This document shows positions 27,954-35,384 of a stretch of DNA of 64,000 bases, piece by piece (the first letter of the stretch is position 1; every line of letters begins with the position of its first letter). The notes under the pieces are model-generated. The model saw only the letters and a program-made list of their open reading frames with translations. It searched no databases and was not told the DNA's origin. This DNA is from Pseudomonas sp. Marseille-Q3773 (GTDB taxonomy: Bacteria > Pseudomonadota > Gammaproteobacteria > Pseudomonadales > Pseudomonadaceae). The position numbers and the translations under genes are program-made. The stretch covers positions 3,224,001-3,288,000 of the forward strand of contig NZ_OU745390.1 in NCBI RefSeq assembly GCF_916618955.1, given 5' to 3'.

Positions 27954-29372
27954 TCAAGCGACTGGACTTGCTGGCGCCTGCTCCTGGCGCGGTGCCAGGC
28001 GGAACGCGTAGTACAGCACCGTCAGCAGCACCAGGAACGCCGGGCCGATATACAGCGCCACGCGGGTATCCTCGAAGTAGGCCATCAGGCCGACCACCAG
28101 CACCAGGAAGGCCAGCGCCAGATAGGAGCTCAGCGGCCACAGCCACATGCGGTATTTAAGTGCCTTGCGCTCGACGCTGCTGAGGCCGGCGCGGAATTTC
28201 AGCTGCGCCAGCAGAATCATTACCCAGGTCCAGATCGCGCCAAAGGTGGCGATCGAAGTGACCCAGACGAAGACTTTCTCCGGCACCAGGTAGTTGGCCA
28301 GCACGCCCAGCAGCAGCGCGCCGATCGACAGCAGCAGCGCATTGCGCGGCACGCCGTTCTTCGAGGTGCGGGCAAAGGCGGCCGGGGCCTGGCCGTTCTG
28401 CGCCAGGCTGTAGAGCATGCGCCCGGTGCTGAAGATGCCGCCGTTGCACGAGGACAGCGCGGCGGTAATCACCACGAAGTTGATGATGCCGGCGGCGGTC
28501 TTGATACCGAGGCGCTCGAAGGTCATGACGAACGGGCTGCCCTGGCTGCCAATTTCGTTCCATGGGTAGATCGACAGGATCACGAACAGCGCACCGACGT
28601 AGAACAGCAGGATGCGCCAGAACACCGAGCCGATGGCGTGCGGAATGGTCTTCTGCGGGTTGCGCGCTTCACCAGCGGTCAGGCCGATCATTTCCACGCC
28701 CAGATAGGCAAACATCACCATCTGTAGCGACATCAGTACCCCGGCGACGCCATTCGGCATGAAGCCGCCGTTGCTCCACAGGTTGGAGATGCCCATTGCC
28801 ACACCGTCATTGCCCAGGCCGAAGGCAATGATGCCGATACCGCCGAGGACCATGGCGATGATGGTGACGATCTTGATCAAGGCGAACCAGAACTCGAATT
28901 CACCGAAAGCCTTGACCGCCACCAGGTTGACCGCGCCCATGCTGCCCAGCGCCGCCAGGGCCCAGATCCAGCGCGGTACGTCGGGGAACCAGATGCCCAT
29001 GTAGATGGCGACCGCGGTAATCTCCGCCACGCAGGTCACCAGCCACAGGAACCAGTAGTTCCAGCCGGTAAGGAAGCCCGCCAGCGGGCCGAGGTAGTCC
29101 TGGGCATAACGGCTGAACGAGCCGGCGACAGGATTGTGCACGGCCATTTCACCAAGGGCGCGCATGATCACCAGAATGGCCAGGCCACCGATGATGTAGG
29201 ACAGCATGATAGCCGGGCCGGCCATTTCGATGGCCTTGGCCGAACCAAGGAAAAGACCGACACCGATACAGGCGCCCAGCGCCATCAGACGGATGTGCCG
29301 TTCGCCCAGTTCACGCTTGAGCAGGCCGCCATCAGTGGCCTGGCCGTGGGCAGGGTGGTTGCCGACTGGCAT
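27954..29372 (-). CDS. Amino acid permease (APC superfamily, AAT family)
   Basis: A 472-residue inner-membrane symporter with about twelve helices. The conserved start GLLKRELGERHIRLMALGACIGVGLFLGSA contains the unwound first helix that binds the amino acid. Residues such as EMIGLTAGEARNPQKTIPHAI are typical of the AAT group (ProY, AnsP, GabP, AroP). I cannot tell the substrate; proline, histidine or alanine type are all possible. It ends at the strong terminator at 27921-27950. No partner enzyme gene is adjacent. Confidence 0.88.
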   Translation of the reverse strand: MPVGNHPAHGQATDGGLLKRELGERHIRLMALGACIGVGLFLGSAKAIEMAGPAIMLSYIIGGLAILVIMRALGEMAVHNPVAGSFSRYAQDYLGPLAGFLTGWNYWFLWLVTCVAEITAVAIYMGIWFPDVPRWIWALAALGSMGAVNLVAVKAFGEFEFWFALIKIVTIIAMVLGGIGIIAFGLGNDGVAMGISNLWSNGGFMPNGVAGVLMSLQMVMFAYLGVEMIGLTAGEARNPQKTIPHAIGSVFWRILLFYVGALFVILSIYPWNEIGSQGSPFVMTFERLGIKTAAGIINFVVITAALSSCNGGIFSTGRMLYSLAQNGQAPAAFARTSKNGVPRNALLLSIGALLLGVLANYLVPEKVFVWVTSIATFGAIWTWVMILLAQLKFRAGLSSVERKALKYRMWLWPLSSYLALAFLVLVVGLMAYFEDTRVALYIGPAFLVLLTVLYYAFRLAPRQEQAPASPVA

Positions 29373-29762
29373 AGCAATACAACCTCGTTTTGTTATTGGA
29401 TTTGACCTTCGTGCAGCACCGGCCAGGCCGATAGGCCTAGCGTTGGCTTGCCGAACTGGCCTTGTGGGCCGGCTCGAGTGCCGGAATAGAGCGTCCGGCT
29501 GGGCGAAGGGGCAAGCAGTATAGGAACACCGTTGTAGGGATTTTCGCTATATATACCGGAATAATCAGCGAGTTTTCCGGGACACAGGGCGGTCCTGGCC
29601 CTCGCCCTGGCACCATAGCAACATCGTCCGGCGAAGAAACCCACACCAAAGCCGCATGGCCCCACGGCACTTTTCTCGGCTTCTTACAAATTTTTCACCT
29701 GCCCCGCTCAACGTCTAAGCTTCAGACAAGCAAGACGAAAACACCTGGCCGGATAGAAGACT
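29373..29762. other. 390-bp intergenic region without a supported gene
   Basis: Divergent promoter region between the permease gene and the peptidoglycan synthase gene. It is less GC-rich than the genes around it near 29530-29575 (ctatatataccggaataatc), which would suit promoter elements, but I could not fit a convincing -35/-10 pair. Open frames here on both strands are short and not protein-like. Confidence 0.5.
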
Positions 29763-32700
29763 ATGGGCGCACTGTGGCAATCGGAACCAACCAGAACGGA
29801 AGCACCCGACCTACCTCCGGCCGCGACGCCACAACCCAAGTCCCCCCGTCAACGTCGGCTATGGTGGCGGCTGATCATTCTCATCCTGCTGGTGGCGCTG
29901 GTGGCCATCGGCTTCGCTGCGTATGACGAGTTCCGCACCTCCAACCTCCAATCGCGGGAATTCAGCAAGCTGGCAACCACTCTCACCTATTCGCTGCAGC
30001 CAGGCCCCAGCGATGCCATCGTCTACCCCGGCGAGGGCCCGTTCGACAAACGCCTGGGCTACAGCGCCCTGGGTGAATTCCTGCCGCGCCTGCTCAAGCG
30101 CGACTACCTGATCAGCGAGCAGGTGCGCTTCTCGCCGGCGCTGATGAATTATGTCGAGCATGGGCTGTTTGCACCCTACATCGAGAAAATCCAGGCAGGG
30201 CTGTCGATTACCGATTGCCGCGGCGACATGCTGTACCAGTACAAGTACCCGCAACACCTGTATCCGGACTTCGCATCGATCCCGCCAGTGATGGTCAACA
30301 GCCTGCTGTTCATCGAAAACCGCGACCTGCTCGACACCAAGGACCCACGCAACAACCCGGCCGTGGACTGGCCGCGCTTCGCCAAAGCCGCCTATAGCCA
30401 GGTGGCCAAGTACCTGGCCCTGCCCGGCCAGTCCGCAGGCGGCAGCACCCTGGCCACGCAGCTGGAAAAGTACCGCCATTCACCGGACGGCCTGACCGTG
30501 TCGGGTGCCGAAAAGATCCGCCAGATGATTTCTGCCAGCGTGCGTGCCTACCAGGGCGGCCCCGACACCACCGAGGCACGCCAGCGCATCGTGCGTGACT
30601 ACCTCAACAGTGTGCCGCTGTCGGCCGTGCCTGGGCATGGCGAAGTGCACGGTATGGCCGAGGGCCTGCGGGTGTGGTATGGCGCCGATTTCGACCAGGT
30701 CAACCAGGCCCTGATGTCCACCGCCAGTGACCCCGAGAGCATGGCCGCACGCGGTCTCGCCCTGCGCCAGGTGCTGTCATTGATGATTGCCCAACGCCGC
30801 CCCTCGCACTATCTGTCCAAGGGGCGAATCGAGCTGGCGGATCTGACCGATGCGCACATCCGCGTACTGGCTGCCAACCAGGTCATCAACCAGCCGCTGG
30901 CCAACGCCGCATTGGCCAGCAAGGCGGTTTACCGCGACTGGGTGGCGCAACCGACCATCGTGCCGATCGTCACCAACAAGGGTATCAGCCTGGCGCGCAA
31001 TCGCCTGGCGGCCATGCTCAACCGCCCGTTGTACGACCTTGACCGCCTCGACCTGTCGGCCACCAGCACCCTGCAGGCCGACCTTCAGGTGCAGGTCAGC
31101 CAGTACCTGAAGAACCTTGCCGACCCCGCGTTCGCCGCGCAGATCGGGCTGATTGGTGAGCGTCTGCTGACGCCCAGGACCACCGACCAGGTGAGCTACA
31201 GCTTCACCTTGTTCGAGCGCACTGCCGATGGCTCGCGGGTGCGGGTGCAAACCGACAGCACCGACCAGCCTTTCGACATCAACGAAGGCAGCAAGCTGGA
31301 ATTGGGCTCCACCGCCAAGCTGCGCGTACTCACCACCTACCTGGAAATCATCGCCGAGCTGCACGACAAGTACGCCGGCAAACCTGCCGCCGAGCTGAAG
31401 AAAGTCGAAGTTGCCGAACTCGACCGCATCACCCAGTGGTCGCTGGAATGGCTCGCGCAGAACAGCAAGAACCAGAGCCTGGACGCCATGCTCGATGCCG
31501 CGCTGGAGCGCAAGTATTCGGCCAACACCGGCGAAGCCTTCTTCACTGGCGGGGGCATGCATGTGTTCAACAACTTCCGCAAGGAAGACAACAGCCGCAA
31601 CCCGACCCTCAAGGACGCGTTACGCGAATCGATCAACCTGCCGTTCATCCGCCTGATGCGCGACCTGGTACGCTACGTGACCTACCAGCAGCCGTACAAC
31701 CGCCTGCCGTTGCTCAAGGACGACAGCGACCCGCGCCGCCAGGAATATCTGGCCCGTTTCGCCGACAAGGAAGGCACCAACTACCTGATGCGCTTCTGGA
31801 AGAAATACCAGCGCAAGACCTCGCAGCAACGCCTGGACACCTTCCTCGACAGCATGCGCGTCACCCCGCAACGGCTGGCTGCGGTGCACCGCTACCTGTT
31901 CCCCGAGGCCGGGCAGGAAACCTTCAACGCCTTCGTCCGCGCCCACCTCAAGGGTGACAAGGCCGCCCTGGGCAAACTGACCGACGGCCGACTGTCGGAG
32001 ATGTACGACGCCTATGGGCCGGGCAAGTATGACTTGCCTGACCAGGGCTACATTGCCAAGGTCCACCCCCTGGACCTGTGGCTGCTCGGCTACCTGCTGA
32101 AGAACCCCAGCTCGACGTTGACTGAAATGGTCAATGCCAGCCGCTTCGAACGCCAGGAGGTGTATGGCTGGCTGTTCAAGAGCCGCCACCAGGGCGCCCG
32201 CGACAGCCGAATTCGCACCATGGTGGAAATCGAAGCGTTCCTCGACATCCACCAGCGCTGGAAGCGTGTGGGCTATCCGTTCGACCACCTGGTGCCCTCG
32301 CTGGCCACCGCGATCGGTAGCTCGGGCGACCGTCCCGCCGCCCTCTCCGAACTGGTCGGCATCATCCAGAACGACGGCGTACGCCTGCCGACCTTGCGCA
32401 TCGACACCCTGCACTTCGCCGCCAACACACCGTACGAGACCAAGCTGATCACCGACCCGGACCGGGGCGTGCGGATTCTGCCGGTGGAAGTGGCGCGCGC
32501 CCTCAAAGGTGCCATGTCACAAGTGGTGGATGCAGGCACCGCGCGGCGTATTTCCGGCAGCTTCAAGCTGCAGGACGGCACGCCGCTGGTCATGGGCGGC
32601 AAGACCGGTACCGGTGACAACCGCATCGAGAGTTTTGGCGCCGGTGGCCGTCTGATCGGCTCGCGCTCGCTGAACCGTACCGCTACGTTCGTGTTCTACC

Positions 32701-32912
32701 TGGGCGACAACCACTTCGGCACCTTGACCGCGTTCGTGCCCGGGCGCTCGGCGGAAGCCTTCACATTCACTTCGGCGCTGCCGGTCCAGGTACTCAAGGG
32801 CATGGCCCCGATCCTCATGCCATACCTGCAACCGGGTAATCCGAATGAGTGCAGGCTGCCGCAGGTGGCAGCGCAGAGCGGCCACTCGGACCAGGATGCA
32901 TCGAAGAATTAG
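29763..32912 (+). CDS. Large bifunctional GT51 transglycosylase / transpeptidase-like protein
   Basis: A 1049-residue inner-membrane protein with one N-terminal helix (WRLIILILLVALVAIGFAAY, about 38-57). A GT51 peptidoglycan glycosyltransferase domain is shown by LLFIENRDLLDTKDPRNNPAVDW (the usual E-D-x-x-F motif is altered to E-N-R-D-L) and GGSTLATQLEK. A penicillin-binding-like domain has SxxK as STAK near residue 517 and KTG as GGKTGTGDN near residue 947. The spacing between these is much longer than in PBP1a or PBP1b, owing to a charged helical insertion. It likely polymerises cell wall glycan; transpeptidase activity is unproven. It stands alone, followed by the yqjI-like gene. Confidence 0.85.
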   Translation: MGALWQSEPTRTEAPDLPPAATPQPKSPRQRRLWWRLIILILLVALVAIGFAAYDEFRTSNLQSREFSKLATTLTYSLQPGPSDAIVYPGEGPFDKRLGYSALGEFLPRLLKRDYLISEQVRFSPALMNYVEHGLFAPYIEKIQAGLSITDCRGDMLYQYKYPQHLYPDFASIPPVMVNSLLFIENRDLLDTKDPRNNPAVDWPRFAKAAYSQVAKYLALPGQSAGGSTLATQLEKYRHSPDGLTVSGAEKIRQMISASVRAYQGGPDTTEARQRIVRDYLNSVPLSAVPGHGEVHGMAEGLRVWYGADFDQVNQALMSTASDPESMAARGLALRQVLSLMIAQRRPSHYLSKGRIELADLTDAHIRVLAANQVINQPLANAALASKAVYRDWVAQPTIVPIVTNKGISLARNRLAAMLNRPLYDLDRLDLSATSTLQADLQVQVSQYLKNLADPAFAAQIGLIGERLLTPRTTDQVSYSFTLFERTADGSRVRVQTDSTDQPFDINEGSKLELGSTAKLRVLTTYLEIIAELHDKYAGKPAAELKKVEVAELDRITQWSLEWLAQNSKNQSLDAMLDAALERKYSANTGEAFFTGGGMHVFNNFRKEDNSRNPTLKDALRESINLPFIRLMRDLVRYVTYQQPYNRLPLLKDDSDPRRQEYLARFADKEGTNYLMRFWKKYQRKTSQQRLDTFLDSMRVTPQRLAAVHRYLFPEAGQETFNAFVRAHLKGDKAALGKLTDGRLSEMYDAYGPGKYDLPDQGYIAKVHPLDLWLLGYLLKNPSSTLTEMVNASRFERQEVYGWLFKSRHQGARDSRIRTMVEIEAFLDIHQRWKRVGYPFDHLVPSLATAIGSSGDRPAALSELVGIIQNDGVRLPTLRIDTLHFAANTPYETKLITDPDRGVRILPVEVARALKGAMSQVVDAGTARRISGSFKLQDGTPLVMGGKTGTGDNRIESFGAGGRLIGSRSLNRTATFVFYLGDNHFGTLTAFVPGRSAEAFTFTSALPVQVLKGMAPILMPYLQPGNPNECRLPQVAAQSGHSDQDASKN

Positions 32913-32923
32913 ATGATAATCAT
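32913..32923. promoter_or_regulatory. Fur-box-like core
   Basis: ATGATAATCAT is identical to the central part of the Fur consensus GATAATGATAATCATTATC. The right flank fits less well. It lies about 90 bp before the PadR-type repressor and ferric reductase genes. Iron control of this pair is known for the E. coli counterpart yqjH, so a Fur site is plausible. Confidence 0.5.
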
Positions 32924-32946
32924 CCGCAATGACAGGCTTGTCTTTA

Positions 32947-32978
32947 GATATATCTTGAGTAATATCTCACGATATATC
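32947..32978. promoter_or_regulatory. 32-bp nested palindrome, putative PadR/YqjI operator
   Basis: Two GATATATC octamers (32947-32954 and 32971-32978) flank TGAG-N6-CTCA, giving one dyad of 32 bp with only the centre and one pair mismatched. It lies 23 bp before the padR-family start codon. TATA-type dyads before the reductase and regulator genes are known for YqjI, so autoregulation is likely. Confidence 0.75.
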
Positions 32979-33001
32979 GCAAACGACGGAGCCCCGCCCC
33001 A

Positions 33002-33547
33002 ATGCGCGAACATTCCCCCCACGACCTTTTCGAGCGACGCCCCGGCCGTGGCGAACGCGGCCCGCGCGTATTCGCCCCTGGCGACCTCAAACTGTTGATG
33101 CTGGCCTTGCTTGCCGAGCAGCCCGGCCACGGCTACGACCTGATCCGCCAGATCGAAAACCTGTTCGATGGCAGCTACAGCCCAAGCCCCGGCGTTATCT
33201 ACCCGACGCTGAATTTCCTCGAGGAGGCCGAGCTGATCAGCGGCCAGGTGCAGGGCAGCAAACGCCTCTATGCCATCACCGATGCCGGCCGCACCGCCCT
33301 GGCCGAACAAGCTGTCGCCCTGGACGGTGTACGCATGCGCATCGAGGTCAGCAAACGCGCACTGCGCGGCCACGACCGCCCGCCAGAGATCCATGAAGCG
33401 GTCGGTAACCTGCGCCATGCACTGCACATGCACAGTGGCCGCTGGACGCCGGAAGAAATCGAGCGGGTCCGCGACCTGCTCAACCATGCTGCCAAAGCCA
33501 TCGCCGCCGGGCCGACCGAGCCTGTCAGGGAGACACCCCATGAGTGA
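33002..33547 (+). CDS. PadR-family repressor, YqjI-like
   Basis: A 181-residue regulator. The PadR winged helix spans about residues 25-105 (DLKLLMLALLAEQPGHGYDLI and SPSPGVIYPTLNFLEE), closely like E. coli YqjI, the nickel-responsive repressor of yqjH. YqjI carries a long His/Cys-rich N-terminal metal tail; here the N-terminus is short and Arg-rich (MREHSPHDLFERRPGRGERG) with two His and no Cys. The gene overlaps the next one, a YqjH-like reductase, by eight bases, and an extended dyad lies just upstream. The effector is therefore uncertain: nickel sensing through a tail seems unlikely. Confidence 0.85.
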   Translation: MREHSPHDLFERRPGRGERGPRVFAPGDLKLLMLALLAEQPGHGYDLIRQIENLFDGSYSPSPGVIYPTLNFLEEAELISGQVQGSKRLYAITDAGRTALAEQAVALDGVRMRIEVSKRALRGHDRPPEIHEAVGNLRHALHMHSGRWTPEEIERVRDLLNHAAKAIAAGPTEPVRETPHE

Positions 33548-34298
33548 CACCATCTACCGCGTCAACCACGAGATCCGCCAACGCCGCTTGCAGGTATTGC
33601 GGGTTACCGAACTGACCCCGCGCATGCGCCGTATCACCTTGGGCGGTGCCGAGCTGCAGGGCTTTACCAGCGTGGGCAGCGATGACCACATCAAACTGCT
33701 GTTCGCCGAAACGCCCGAGCAACAGCGGGCCATCGAAGCCCGTAACCTGGGCAAGGACGGTGACGCACGGCCGACGATGCGCGAGTACACGCCCCGCCGT
33801 GTCGACCTGGTGGCCAACGAACTGGACATCGATTTCGTGTTGCACGGCGATGGTCCTGCCTCGACCTGGGCCGCTCAGGCCGCGCCCGGGCATACGCTGG
33901 ACATCGCCGGGCCGCGGGCATCGACGGTGGTGCCGGATATCTTCGACAGCTACTTGCTGATCGGGGACGAAACCGCCATTCCGGCCATTGGCCGCCGATT
34001 GGAGGAATTGCCCGCAGGTCGCCAGGTGCTGGCGGTCATCCAGATCGAGGACGAACAGGAACGCCAGCCACTGCCGAGCAAGACACAGGTGGAGGTGATC
34101 TGGGTACGTCGGCACCAGGAAGACCTGCTGGCCCTGGTGAAGAACCTGAGCTTGCCGCCAGGCCGGTTGTACGGCTGGGTGGCGCTGGAGAAAACCCTGA
34201 CCCGCCAGGCCAAGGCGCTGTTGCTGGAAAAGGGCGTACCTGAAGATGCACTGAAGGCAGCGGCTTACTGGCGTGCCGATGGGACTGCGGACCTGTAG
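33540..34298 (+). CDS. Siderophore-interacting protein / ferric-chelate reductase (YqjH/ViuB type)
   Basis: A 252-residue cytoplasmic flavoprotein of the SIP family, which reduces ferric siderophore complexes with NAD(P)H and releases iron. I chose ATG 33540 (MSDTIYRVNHEIRQRRLQV), which overlaps the padR stop. The FAD-binding sequence PTMREYTPRRVD corresponds to the R-x-Y-T/S motif of ferredoxin-reductase-like folds; the NAD-binding half includes YLLIGDETAIPAI. Regulator and reductase make a two-gene unit with Fur-like and dyad sites upstream. Confidence 0.9.
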   Translation: MSDTIYRVNHEIRQRRLQVLRVTELTPRMRRITLGGAELQGFTSVGSDDHIKLLFAETPEQQRAIEARNLGKDGDARPTMREYTPRRVDLVANELDIDFVLHGDGPASTWAAQAAPGHTLDIAGPRASTVVPDIFDSYLLIGDETAIPAIGRRLEELPAGRQVLAVIQIEDEQERQPLPSKTQVEVIWVRRHQEDLLALVKNLSLPPGRLYGWVALEKTLTRQAKALLLEKGVPEDALKAAAYWRADGTADL

Positions 34299-34307
34299 GC
34301 GGCCTTG

Positions 34308-34357
34308 TGGCGCGAAAGGGGCCGCTACGCGCCCCATCGCGACACGAGGCCGTTCCT
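34308..34357. repeat. REP-like palindromic sequence
   Basis: GGCGCGAAAGGGGCCGC and the downstream gcgccccatcgcgac form an imperfect hairpin between the convergent ferric reductase and Pr6Pr genes. It resembles the element at 2272-2353. It may serve as terminator for both genes. Confidence 0.5.
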
Positions 34358-34997
34358 ACAACTGAGCGCGTAAACGTCTCGTACCCCACCTGTCCAGTCC
34401 CAGCAGCACCAGCCCGATCCCCCAGAATCCCACCAGCATCCCCAGGGCATTGCACAACACCTGCGCATATCCCAGGCTTGCTACGTCGATGAACGGGTAG
34501 GCATACACGCCAATCTGGCTGCCGCGCCACAGCGCATAGGCGAAATACACCATCGGGTACAGCGCCCATGCCGCCAGGTGCCATAACCGCAGCGTGCCCT
34601 TGGGCGTTTCGACCCACCAGTACAAGGCAAACAGCACCGGCATGACGTCATGCAGCAGCTCGTCCGCCAGCCACTGCCAGCCCTGCGGTTGCCACAGATG
34701 GCGCAATAACACACTGTAGGCCAGCGCCACCAGCACGATGCTGGTGGCCACCGCCGAACTCACTGAGGGCGAAAGAAAGAAGCGCTTGCCAGTCCCTTCC
34801 CGGCCAAACGCCGCATAACTCAGCACCGTCGCCACCAACGTATTGGTCAATACGGTGAAGTAGCTGAATACGTTGATCAGGCCACCGATCAGGCTGGCCT
34901 GCTCCTGCCAACGCGCCAGCAGCACCAGATACACCTGCACGGTCAGGCCGAACCAGCCCAGCACGGCCATGCCGGTCAGCCAGGGACGGCGTGGCAT
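34356..34997 (-). CDS. Pr6Pr-family membrane protein
   Basis: A 213-residue protein with about six membrane helices, beginning WLTGMAVLGWFGLTVQVYLVLL. The sequence NVFSYFTVLTNTLVA and VETPKGTLRLWHLAAWALYPMVYFAYAL match the Pr6Pr (FAR-17a/AIG1-like) integral membrane family, whose role in bacteria is unknown. It is followed upstream on the same strand by the small VF530-like gene, with only one base between them, so the two probably form an operon. Confidence 0.75.
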   Translation of the reverse strand: MPRRPWLTGMAVLGWFGLTVQVYLVLLARWQEQASLIGGLINVFSYFTVLTNTLVATVLSYAAFGREGTGKRFFLSPSVSSAVATSIVLVALAYSVLLRHLWQPQGWQWLADELLHDVMPVLFALYWWVETPKGTLRLWHLAAWALYPMVYFAYALWRGSQIGVYAYPFIDVASLGYAQVLCNALGMLVGFWGIGLVLLGLDRWGTRRLRAQL

Positions 34998-34998
34998 G

Positions 34999-35220
34999 TC
35001 AGGCGCTGCGCTGCAGTTTCACGTACAGCTGCTCCACTTTTTCCCGCGCCCAGGGGGTCTTGCGCAGGAAGGTCAGGCTCGACTTGATGCTCGGGTTGCT
35101 CTTGAAACAACGCACATCGACGCGCTCGGCCAGGCCCTGCCATTGGTAGTGCGCCACCAGTTCAGTGAGGATCTGTTCAAGGGTCTTGCCGTGCAGCGCG
35201 TTGTGTTGGGCCGTGCTCAT
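34999..35220 (-). CDS. VF530-family (DUF2132) small DNA-binding protein
   Basis: A 73-residue protein, [20 protein letters not shown] at its start, with [22 protein letters not shown] and ending VEQLYVKL. This is the VF530/DUF2132 pattern, a small fold proposed to bind DNA; its function is unknown. I chose the ATG at 35220, because the upstream extension is not conserved in character and reaches into the zinc receptor promoter. It is co-directional with the Pr6Pr gene. Confidence 0.8.
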   Translation of the reverse strand: MSTAQHNALHGKTLEQILTELVAHYQWQGLAERVDVRCFKSNPSIKSSLTFLRKTPWAREKVEQLYVKLQRSA

Positions 35221-35335
35221 GCCAGTGCTCCGTGGGAAAGATGCGCACCTTACACGAGTGTAGTGGCGGGCGGGATCAGTCGTATCAACCGAAAAACCGC
35301 TGGCCAAGGACAAAAACGGTGTGCTGAAATGAATA

Positions 35336-35355
35336 TGTTATGTTGTAACATTACA
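35336..35355. promoter_or_regulatory. Zur-box-like dyad upstream of the TonB receptor
   Basis: TGTTATGTTGTAACATTACA matches its own reverse complement at 16 of 20 positions and resembles the gammaproteobacterial Zur consensus (TGTTATA-type half-sites). It ends 29 bp before the receptor start codon, where a bound repressor would block transcription. Confidence 0.72.
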
Positions 35356-35384
35356 TAAGCACTCGCCAAGGAACGCCCCAACCC

